NCBI GenBank assembly: GCA_963676355.1
Contig: OY781093.1
Coordinates: 1,984,001 to 2,048,000 of the forward strand
Direction: 5' to 3'
Origin: JAGLOK01 sp963676355
Lineage (GTDB): Bacteria; Bacillota; Clostridia; Christensenellales; UMGS416
DNA length: 64,000 bases
Shown here: positions 16,213 to 23,200 of the stretch, in pieces
Layout: each line of letters begins with the position of its first letter
Numbering within the stretch: position 1 is the first letter of the stretch
The notes under the pieces: generated by a model
Told to the model about the DNA's origin: nothing
The model's input: only the letters and a program-made list of their open reading frames with translations
The model's database searches: none
Position numbers and translations under genes: made by a program

Positions 16213-16374
16213 TTGAAACGAACAGTAAATTTTAAAGCAAGCAACACATATCGTATGAATAAACTTAATCCCACGATTTTGATTAAGAATATTTTGCGTT
16301 TTTCATATAGGATTCTGCAAATTGGTGAAGTGTATACTTTTTTAATAAAAACACGTCGTTTGCAAGTAATTTGA
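16213..16374 (+). CDS. Leader peptide upstream of ABC-F gene
   Basis: A 53-codon frame starts at TTG 16213, 6 bases after a perfect GGAGGT, and ends at 16374, 28 bases before a terminator hairpin. The peptide (start KRTVNFKASNTY, end IKTRRLQVI) is basic and resembles no family I know. Its position between a strong promoter and an attenuator fits a sensor peptide on which an antibiotic-bound ribosome stalls. KTR near the end matches the +x+ pattern of macrolide arrest peptides, but such a short motif proves little. Confidence 0.6.
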   Translation: MKRTVNFKASNTYRMNKLNPTILIKNILRFSYRILQIGEVYTFLIKTRRLQVI

Positions 16375-16402
16375 CCGCTTTATATAGGAATTAGATTTCT
16401 TT

Positions 16403-16438
16403 AAGCCCAAACCTTACAAAAGTGTTTAGGGCTTTTTT
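16403..16438 (+). terminator. Attenuator before ABC-F gene
   Basis: AAGCCC (16403-16408) pairs with GGGCTT (16429-16434) and AAAC (16409-16412) with GTTT (16424-16427), followed by a T-run to 16438. It lies between the leader peptide and the ABC-F start, so most transcripts should stop here unless the leader is refolded. Confidence 0.75.
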
Positions 16439-16475
16439 AATTGCCTGCAAACGATATCGACGAAAGGAAATCAAA

Positions 16476-18236
16476 ATGCAGGGAAAATTAATAAAACTTA
16501 ATAACTTTAGCTATTCTATTGCGGATAGAAATTTATATAAAGATGTAAATATTCAAATCGAAAGCGGGGAGCATATCGGACTTCTCGGCTCAAATGGTTG
16601 CGGAAAAACTACGCTGGTTAACATTATCTTAAATACTGAAAATTATATTTTTGAGGGCACTTTGTGGAAGCAGGACAAAGCAAGGATTGCATATGTCAGT
16701 CAGTTTTTGGACAGCTCGGAAGAGTTTATAAATAAAACAGTTGAAGAGTATCTGTTTGAAAACTACAATAAACAGCTTCAAAAGCTTGAAAAACTTGAAG
16801 AGGACATGACAAGCTCTGAAGATTTAACGGATATTTTAAACGAATATCAAACTGAACTGGAACGCTATGAAATGATGGGCGGAGACGCATATGCTGCGAA
16901 AGTTGAAAAGAACTTAAACAGCATGAATCTAACAGATTTAAAGTATCAGAAGCTTAAAACACTAAGCGGCGGAGAGCGCAAGATATTGCAAATTATGCAG
17001 GCTATAATGGCAGTGCCTGATCTGTTATTTCTGGATGAGCCGGACTCTTTTCTGGATTTAAATAATATCGATGTGCTAAATGATTTGCTTAATGATTTTA
17101 AAGGCGCATATATTATGGTTTCTCATAACAGATATTTTCTAGATAATTGTTGCAGATATATTATTAATATTGAAAACCGTGAGATGAAAAAATACAAAGG
17201 GAATTACTCACAGTTTACTTTTAATCTTTTAAGCGCAAAAATAGCCGAACAAAAAAAGGCGTTTGCAGATAAAAAGGAAGTAAAACGACAAGAGGAGATT
17301 GTAAAAAGATTTAGAGAATATGCAAGACGTAATTCTGATAAAAGCAAAGGTCGCATGCTGCGTTCAAGAATTTCATACCTTAACCGCTTTAAAAGAAATA
17401 TGCAGCTTTCGCCTTATGTGCTGCTGTCACAGATAGAATTTGATTTTCAGACAACAAGGGAGAGTACCAGTGAGATTTTAACTATTAAAGATTACTCCAA
17501 ATCATTTCCCGGAAAAGAATTGATTCGTGATGCAAGCTTAATGATTCAAGAAGGTGAGAAGGCGGCATTTATTGGCGAAAACGGGGCAGGGAAGTCTACT
17601 TTGCTTAAAGAAATATTAAAGGGTAATTCCGAAGAAATATGGCTTAACCCATATATGGAGGTTTCGTATCTATCACAAAAGCAAGATGAGAGGCTTAACT
17701 ATAATAATACAATAATCGAAGAGTTTTACGATCTGGGATTTCCAACAAAAAAGTCGATTGAGCAATTTTTAGGCAGGTTTTTGTTTAAGCACAACACACT
17801 TGACAGATCAATAAGCGTTTTGTCGGGCGGCGAGAAAAACCACTTACAGCTTGCTAAAATAACACATGAAAATCCTGACTTTTTAATCTTGGATGAACCT
17901 ACTTCGCATCTGGACTTGAGCTCTCAGCTTGCTTTGGAAGATGCTATAAATGCTTATCAAGGCAGTGTGCTTATGGTGTCCCATGATTTTTACATGATAT
18001 CAAACACAATGGACTATGTATTTTCATTGGAGAATAAGAAAATTATTAAAATAAGTATTGATGAATTCAGAGACAGGGTTTTGTCGAAACGATATTCAAA
18101 GGTGGAGATAGAAAAGATTAATTCTCAGCACGAAAAAAGAAGAGAGCTTGAAAACGAAATTGCCATTGCGTTAAGCCAAGAAGATTATGCTTCAGCAAGG
18201 AACATCTGCATTGAGCTGGGGAAGATTATTGTATGA
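16476..18236 (+). CDS. ABC-F family ATPase, probable ribosome-protection (antibiotic resistance) type
   Basis: Two ATP-binding domains lie on one chain without membrane segments. Walker A GSNGCGKT (residues 38-45) and GENGAGKS (~368) are visible, as are signatures LSGGE (~163 and ~449) and Walker B LFLDEPDSFLDL and FLILDEPTSHLDL. A long basic linker (~220-300) is the part that reaches into the ribosome in resistance ABC-F proteins such as Lsa, Vga or MsrE. A C-terminal helical extension follows the second domain. The true start is ATG 16476 with AAAGGAAA upstream; an in-frame upstream start at 16422 would fall inside the attenuator. The attenuator and leader peptide argue for an antibiotic-inducible resistance gene rather than a housekeeping EttA-type factor. 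The drug class cannot be told from sequence. Confidence 0.85.
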   Translation: MQGKLIKLNNFSYSIADRNLYKDVNIQIESGEHIGLLGSNGCGKTTLVNIILNTENYIFEGTLWKQDKARIAYVSQFLDSSEEFINKTVEEYLFENYNKQLQKLEKLEEDMTSSEDLTDILNEYQTELERYEMMGGDAYAAKVEKNLNSMNLTDLKYQKLKTLSGGERKILQIMQAIMAVPDLLFLDEPDSFLDLNNIDVLNDLLNDFKGAYIMVSHNRYFLDNCCRYIINIENREMKKYKGNYSQFTFNLLSAKIAEQKKAFADKKEVKRQEEIVKRFREYARRNSDKSKGRMLRSRISYLNRFKRNMQLSPYVLLSQIEFDFQTTRESTSEILTIKDYSKSFPGKELIRDASLMIQEGEKAAFIGENGAGKSTLLKEILKGNSEEIWLNPYMEVSYLSQKQDERLNYNNTIIEEFYDLGFPTKKSIEQFLGRFLFKHNTLDRSISVLSGGEKNHLQLAKITHENPDFLILDEPTSHLDLSSQLALEDAINAYQGSVLMVSHDFYMISNTMDYVFSLENKKIIKISIDEFRDRVLSKRYSKVEIEKINSQHEKRRELENEIAIALSQEDYASARNICIELGKIIV

Positions 18237-18406
18237 GTGAGTGCGGATTAATACATCGTGCTTCGTACTCAAAGCTCGTAATAATGCAATATGCAATAAC
18301 TCTGGCTTTTATCATTTTTGATAGACATGAAAATTCCTGCAAATTTGTGTCAGTTTGTGATAGTATGTTATAGGCTATTTATTTTAAAAAGTGGAGGCAA
18401 AAATCT

Positions 18407-19204
18407 ATGCTTTTGATAGTAGTATATATTTTTCTCTGCAGTATGTATCTTTTCTTGTTTGCTTCTATTGTACTAAGAACAATCAGATATGAGAAAAAAA
18501 TCGAAACAGAGGATATTGAACAGAAGAAAATTATCATTCCAAGTGTTTTATCGAAATTATTACACTATAATGAAACTGAAATTCCTGTAAGTTTATTGGT
18601 ATATAAAATATTCATTCGACTTTTTTATATTACGCTGCCTGCCAGTTATATAGCTCTGTTAATAGTAATGAATATCCAGATATCTCCTGCAAAATTATTT
18701 TTTTATCTATTTTATGTAAATATTTTATTTGGTCTTACTGCAATAATTGGCCATTATACAATATTAGAAATTAATATGTGGAAAAATAAGAACGCAAAAG
18801 TATACTTTTTTTTTGACACTTGTAAATTATATTGGATAATGAACGGAATAATTATTGTATCATTGCCTATTATATTAATTATATTTAAAACAGAAGTCTT
18901 TAATATATTTTTCACCTTTGTATTTTACCTTTGTATTTCTATTGTAATTCCATATTCATTGGATAGAATAGTGTTTTTTTCTGATAGATTTAAAACATAT
19001 TACATTACTCTATATTATAAAGATGTCGCACGAATTGAATTGAAAGCCCAAAAGGTTATAATCGGACACAAGAAGGAGCTGGAACTCATTTTGAAAGATG
19101 ATACACATATTTGTATAAATACGAAAAAAATGAAAAGAGCATATTGGCTTATATGCGAAAGGTGCACAGAAGCTGTTTGTATAAATTCATTAAAGATGGA
19201 ATAG
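18407..19204 (+). CDS. Hypothetical membrane protein
   Basis: This is a 265-residue protein of unknown family. A hydrophobic N-terminus (residues 1-25) is followed by a soluble loop, two or three pairs of membrane helices (about 65-195), and a soluble beta-rich tail (ARIELKAQKVIIGHKKELEL) that could be a small PH-like fold. It is very AT-rich compared with the ABC-F gene before it. GGAGG 10 bases before the ATG supports the start. It lies in a region with decayed genes and is probably accessory. Confidence 0.6.
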   Translation: MLLIVVYIFLCSMYLFLFASIVLRTIRYEKKIETEDIEQKKIIIPSVLSKLLHYNETEIPVSLLVYKIFIRLFYITLPASYIALLIVMNIQISPAKLFFYLFYVNILFGLTAIIGHYTILEINMWKNKNAKVYFFFDTCKLYWIMNGIIIVSLPIILIIFKTEVFNIFFTFVFYLCISIVIPYSLDRIVFFSDRFKTYYITLYYKDVARIELKAQKVIIGHKKELELILKDDTHICINTKKMKRAYWLICERCTEAVCINSLKME

Positions 19205-19251
19205 AAGCATTCTTTCGGTTATATAGAACAATATTAATTTGTGAGGTTGAA

Positions 19252-19524
19252 ATGGATTCATTAGTATTTCAAGCAAACAGATTATTGGTAGGCTGTGAGT
19301 TTAAATACTCTTTCTGCGGCGGATTTGCGATAGATTTATTTTTAATCTATGAAACAAGAGTACATAGGGATATTGACATTTCCACTTTTCCGCCCCTGCG
19401 CAATAAGATAATCTTATATATGCAGTTAGTCAGATTTGATGTCTATGAAATGCTTGCAGGCGTTAAAACTCACATCATAAATGCTATAAGCGACCGGCGA
19501 TATATTAAGCAGAACATCTTTTGA
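19252..19524 (+). pseudogene. Truncated nucleotidyltransferase-like gene
   Basis: About 90 residues remain. FCGGFAIDLFLIYETRVHRDIDIS carries the GG..D and RxHxDxD pattern of nucleotidyltransferases related to aminoglycoside adenylyltransferases. The conserved text ends around residue 80 and a stop follows at 19522, so the substrate-binding part is missing (relatives are roughly twice as long or more). GAGG 5 bases before the ATG remains. It is probably a dead resistance-type gene. Confidence 0.6.
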
Positions 19525-19528
19525 GTGA

Positions 19529-19630
19529 AAGAAGGCTGTGAGCTGGGTGCGGCTGGACCGCATTGGACAAAAGGATTATGTCTTGGCAAGTAATGTATGT
19601 GTTGATTTAGGAAAGTTGATTAAGAGTTGA
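19529..19630 (+). pseudogene. Remnant of the 3' end of a second ABC-F gene
   Basis: A short open stretch ending at TGA 19628-19630 reads RIGQKDYVLASNVCVDLGKL. It aligns with the last 20 residues of the intact ABC-F protein 1.4 kb upstream (SQEDYASARNICIELGKIIV), with about half the residues identical and most others conservative. No other part of the gene is visible. It indicates an earlier second copy that was deleted, or recombination between related genes. Confidence 0.55.
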
Positions 19631-19638
19631 AATGAAAT

Positions 19639-20256
19639 TTAAACTGACCTTATAATTTCTATTTCATCTTGAGAAATAAGCACGCCATCCCCGTCATTAA
19701 GCCTTATAACCTTATGGTTGTTTTCCTTCTCATACTCCAAGCATCTTGCCTCGAATCTTACAAACTTTGATTTAAATCTATTGTAATGGGGGAGTATCTC
19801 TGTGTCAGTTATCGACATAGCAGTTAAGTCTTTTATGTTTAAAAAGTTTAATTCAGGAGAGAATATATTCACAAGGTCAAGGGAGTTTTGCATTACAAAA
19901 GCTCCTGCGCTCCATCCGACAAGAAGTTTATTGCTTGACTTTGAAATATCATAGATTACAGGCTTCGCGTTTGATTTTCTTAAAGAATGTAATAGGTAAA
20001 AAGGATTGCCACCGATAAATTCAACGATTGAGTAATTATTTAAGTCTTTTATTGAATGATAATCGATATCAATGATGTCTACTATAAATCCAAGTGACTC
20101 AAGCTCATATTTGACTCGAGAAACGTGTTTGTTATTTGCCTTATAGACATTGTCTGCAGTTACTACCAAGACGGCTTTATTGTTTAAATAAGAGAAACTG
20201 TTAACTTTTGAAATTAGATTTTTGCTAGATAATCCGTTTGAACAAAGTAATAACAT
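19639..20256 (-). CDS. Peptidase S51 (peptidase E-like) family protein
   Basis: The protein has a class I glutamine-amidotransferase-like fold with nucleophile Ser116 in LVGWSAGAF, preceded by VEFIGGNPF (the GGN loop of the family), and a late histidine in ILPHYNRFKSKF. S51 enzymes are cytoplasmic and include aspartyl dipeptidases and cyanophycinases; which applies is not clear, and dipeptidase is the default. The start is ATG 20256, with GGAGA 5 bases upstream; the frame extends to 20337 but has no ribosome site there. The 205-residue length is slightly short but normal. A terminator for argH separates it from that gene. Confidence 0.8.
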   Translation of the reverse strand: MLLLCSNGLSSKNLISKVNSFSYLNNKAVLVVTADNVYKANNKHVSRVKYELESLGFIVDIIDIDYHSIKDLNNYSIVEFIGGNPFYLLHSLRKSNAKPVIYDISKSSNKLLVGWSAGAFVMQNSLDLVNIFSPELNFLNIKDLTAMSITDTEILPHYNRFKSKFVRFEARCLEYEKENNHKVIRLNDGDGVLISQDEIEIIRSV

Positions 20257-20292
20257 ATTTATCTCCGTTTTTGATTTATTATAACATAAATG

Positions 20293-20316
20293 AAAACCCG
20301 CATCACTGCGGGTTTT
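20293..20316 (-). terminator. Intrinsic terminator of argGH
   Basis: AAAACCCGCA (20293-20302) pairs with TGCGGGTTTT (20307-20316) over a 4-base loop. On the minus strand it ends in a short T-run just past the argH stop. Confidence 0.85.
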
Positions 20317-20347
20317 ACTATAAATTGACTTGCGCATTGCGCATGAA

Positions 20348-21730
20348 TTATTCGGCTAAGAATTTCTTGGCTTTAACAATATGCTCTGCGACCGCTTCCG
20401 GTGCGCATCCACCGATTATTTTGCGCTTTTTTACGCAGGTGAGCACGTCGATTTCATCATAAATATCGCCATCGAATTTATCAGAAAGAGTTTTGTATTC
20501 TTCAAGAGGCAGTTCATCCAGCGTAATGCGCTTATTAATGCACAGCGCCACTAGCTTTCCGATTACTTCGTGCGCTTCGCGGAATGGCATTCCTTTGCCG
20601 ACCAGATAGTCAGCCGCATCAGTTGCGTTGGTGTAGCCGAGCTTTGCACTCATTGCCATGTTGTCGGCATTAAATGAGGCAGTTTCAAGCATCGGGGTGA
20701 ACATTGAAACGCAGGCGGCCACGGTGTCATGCGCGTCAAAGAGCGCTTCTTTATCTTCTTGCATATCTTTGTTATATGCGAGAGGTAGCGATTTTATGCA
20801 GGACAACAGCGCAACCAAATCACCGTATACACGTCCTGTTTTGCCACGGATAAGCTCCGCAACATCGGGGTTTTTCTTTTGTGGCATAATGGATGAGCCT
20901 GTAGAGTAGGCGTCGTCAAGCTCTATGAATCCATATTCGTTTGATGCCCAGCAGATGACTTCCTCGCAAAACCTAGAAAGGTGCATAAGACAAACCGATG
21001 AAGCATAGATGAAATCCAGAACATAATCGCGGTCGGAAACTGTGTCCATCGCGTTTTGCGTGACTCCTGAAAAGCCAAGCTCGCTTGCCACATATTCTCT
21101 GTCAAGCGGGAAGGTTGTAGATGCAAGCGCTCCCGAGCCGAGCGGCATTACGTCAGCTGCTTCATATGCATCCTCAAAACGCTTTAAATCGCGCTTAAAC
21201 ATCTCGTAGTATGCCATAAGATGAAATGCCAGGGTGATAGGCTGAGCCTTTTGCATGTGCGTAAAACCCGGCATAACAGTATCTAAATGTTTCTCTGATA
21301 TGTTAACTAAAACAGAGCAGAGGGATTTTATCTTTGAAATAACATCAAGGGATGCTTTTTTCACATACATGTGAGTGTCAAGGCTTACCTGATCGTTGCG
21401 GCTTCGGCCTGTGTGCATGCGTTTTCCAGCTTCGCCAATGCGCTGAGTTAATATCTGCTCTATATTCATGTGAATGTCTTCGGCGGAGACATCAAACTCG
21501 ACTTTGCCTGCCTTTATATCGTCCAAAATGCCGAGCAAACCATTAACTATTGATTCGCCGTCATCATTTGATATGACTTTTTGCTTTGCCAGCATCTTTA
21601 CATGTGCAACAGAACCTAAGATATCTTCCTCATACATGCGCATATCAAAAGAGATAGACGAATGGAAATCGTCTACCGCTTTATTAGTCTGTTTTGAAAA
21701 TCTGCCGCCCCATAGCTTTTTATCGCTCAT
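20348..21730 (-). CDS. argH: Argininosuccinate lyase
   Basis: The enzyme splits argininosuccinate into arginine and fumarate, the last step of arginine synthesis. The fumarase-superfamily signature GSSIMPQKKNPD is present, as are LWGGRFSK near the start and GRSRNDQVSLD. The start is ATG 21730 with GGAGG 6 bases upstream; an upstream in-frame start at 21742 would overlap that site. The 460-residue length is normal. It follows argG by 12 bases in a two-gene operon. Confidence 0.96.
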   Translation of the reverse strand: MSDKKLWGGRFSKQTNKAVDDFHSSISFDMRMYEEDILGSVAHVKMLAKQKVISNDDGESIVNGLLGILDDIKAGKVEFDVSAEDIHMNIEQILTQRIGEAGKRMHTGRSRNDQVSLDTHMYVKKASLDVISKIKSLCSVLVNISEKHLDTVMPGFTHMQKAQPITLAFHLMAYYEMFKRDLKRFEDAYEAADVMPLGSGALASTTFPLDREYVASELGFSGVTQNAMDTVSDRDYVLDFIYASSVCLMHLSRFCEEVICWASNEYGFIELDDAYSTGSSIMPQKKNPDVAELIRGKTGRVYGDLVALLSCIKSLPLAYNKDMQEDKEALFDAHDTVAACVSMFTPMLETASFNADNMAMSAKLGYTNATDAADYLVGKGMPFREAHEVIGKLVALCINKRITLDELPLEEYKTLSDKFDGDIYDEIDVLTCVKKRKIIGGCAPEAVAEHIVKAKKFLAE

Positions 21731-21742
21731 GTGGTCCTCCAA

Positions 21743-22957
21743 TTATTTTTTCTTAAGATTCTCCTTCATGAGAGACTGAACCGTAATCGGAAGTCCGAAT
21801 AGGGTAATGAATCCTGCGCTGTCGTTTTGGTCGTATACTTCGTCTTCGTCGAATGTAGCGAAGTCTTCGTTGTACAGCGAGAAGGGGGATTTAACACCGG
21901 CATTTATGATGTTGCCTTTGTAAAGCTTGAGCTTTACTGTGCCGGTTACGTTTTCCTGAGTCTTGTCAACAAATGCTGAAAGACTTTCCCTCAAAGGAGT
22001 GTACCATTGACCATTATACACCAATTCAGAGAATTTGATAGCCATCATGGCTTTATAGTGTGATGTTTCCTTATCTAAAGTAATGGTTTCTAAAATCTCA
22101 TGTGCTTCATAGAGGATGGAACCGCCGGGTGTTTCATATACACCACGTGATTTCATGCCGACTAAACGGTTTTCAACGATATCTATGATTCCAACGCCAT
22201 GCTTTGCGCCGATTTTGTTAAGCTCTTCAACGACTTTAACGCCATCCATCTTTTTGCCGTTAACTGCGACAGGGATACCTTGTTCGAAGTCTATCTCAAC
22301 AGTTTCCGGAGTGTCAGGAGCATCCATAGGGTTGGTGCATATCTTATAAAGGTTATCCTTTGGTGCGTTCCATGGATCTTCCAGATCTTCACCTTCATGG
22401 CTTATGTGCCATATGTTGCGGTCACGAGAATATGAATCGCCCTTTTTAACGGGTATTTCAATTCCGCGAGCCTCAGCATATTCTATTTCTTCCTGACGGC
22501 TTTTTATTTCCCATGTACGCCAAGGTGCGATAACCTTAAGGTGTGGGTTTAATGCTTTGATTGTAAGCTCGAAACGTACTTGGTCGTTTCCTTTGCCTGT
22601 ACAGCCGTGAACGATTGTTGTTGCGCCTTCTTTTTCAGCGATTTCAACCAAACGTTTTGCAATCGGCGGGCGGGCAAACGATGTGCCCATCAAGTATTTG
22701 CCTTCATACTTCGCTCCGGCTTTAAGCGTAGGGAAGATGAAGTCATTTACAAATTCTTCTGTTATATCTTCTATATATAGTTTGCTTGCGCCAGTCTTTT
22801 TAGCTTTTTCATGAAGATGATTGAGCTCTTCTCCCTGACCTACATCACCTGCCACAGCGATTACTTCACAGTCGCCATAGTTTTCTTTGAGCCACGGTAT
22901 AATAATGGACGTATCAAGTCCGCCTGAGTATGCAAGTACCATTTTTTCTTTAGCCAA
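21743..22957 (-). CDS. argG: Argininosuccinate synthase
   Basis: The enzyme joins citrulline and aspartate using ATP. The N-type ATP pyrophosphatase loop AYSGGLDTS is near the N-terminus, with GCTGKGNDQVRFE further on. The start is probably TTG 22957: GGAGG lies 8 bases before it, and the first ATG (MVLAYSGG) is 23 bases from that site. A longer frame beginning at 22972 would start inside the ribosome site. At about 404 residues it has normal length. It is first gene of argGH behind a promoter with a palindromic operator. Confidence 0.95.
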   Translation of the reverse strand: MAKEKMVLAYSGGLDTSIIIPWLKENYGDCEVIAVAGDVGQGEELNHLHEKAKKTGASKLYIEDITEEFVNDFIFPTLKAGAKYEGKYLMGTSFARPPIAKRLVEIAEKEGATTIVHGCTGKGNDQVRFELTIKALNPHLKVIAPWRTWEIKSRQEEIEYAEARGIEIPVKKGDSYSRDRNIWHISHEGEDLEDPWNAPKDNLYKICTNPMDAPDTPETVEIDFEQGIPVAVNGKKMDGVKVVEELNKIGAKHGVGIIDIVENRLVGMKSRGVYETPGGSILYEAHEILETITLDKETSHYKAMMAIKFSELVYNGQWYTPLRESLSAFVDKTQENVTGTVKLKLYKGNIINAGVKSPFSLYNEDFATFDEDEVYDQNDSAGFITLFGLPITVQSLMKENLKKK

Positions 22958-22998
22958 TTTTGTGTCCTCCAATGCATGTTTATGCTTAATGATTTATA

Positions 22999-23026
22999 AT
23001 TATACATAAAAATGTATAATATGCAA
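22999..23026 (-). promoter_or_regulatory. argGH promoter with palindromic operator
   Basis: On the minus strand TTGCAT (23026-23021) and TATAAT (23004-22999) are 16 bases apart. A perfect inverted repeat ATTATACAT-TTTT-ATGTATAAT fills the whole spacer and -10 box. This is where a repressor such as ArgR/AhrC would bind. The sequence is only loosely like the usual arginine box, so the regulator is inferred. Confidence 0.65.
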
Positions 23027-23143
23027 GAGTTTTTTGAATATTTTTTTGCTTTATGAAATAAGGATAGAAGAAACACCATTTTTAACTTTAAAACATGAGG
23101 CATTAAAAAATAGACACAAACATTTCTGATTTGGTAAATAATG

Positions 23144-23172
23144 TTGGTAACTTGGGATAAATTGGGTATAAT
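23144..23172 (+). promoter_or_regulatory. Promoter of the dNTPase-like gene
   Basis: TTGGTA (23144-23149) and TATAAT (23167-23172) are 17 bases apart, ending 28 bases before the TTG start. Confidence 0.55.
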
Positions 23173-23200
23173 GTAATGAAAATAAAGAAAGAGGTGTACT

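Noticed and set aside
16422..16475. Upstream extension of the ABC-F protein to 16422
   Set aside because: The start codon would lie inside the attenuator hairpin with no ribosome site; ATG 16476 has AAAGGAAA and fits the family start.
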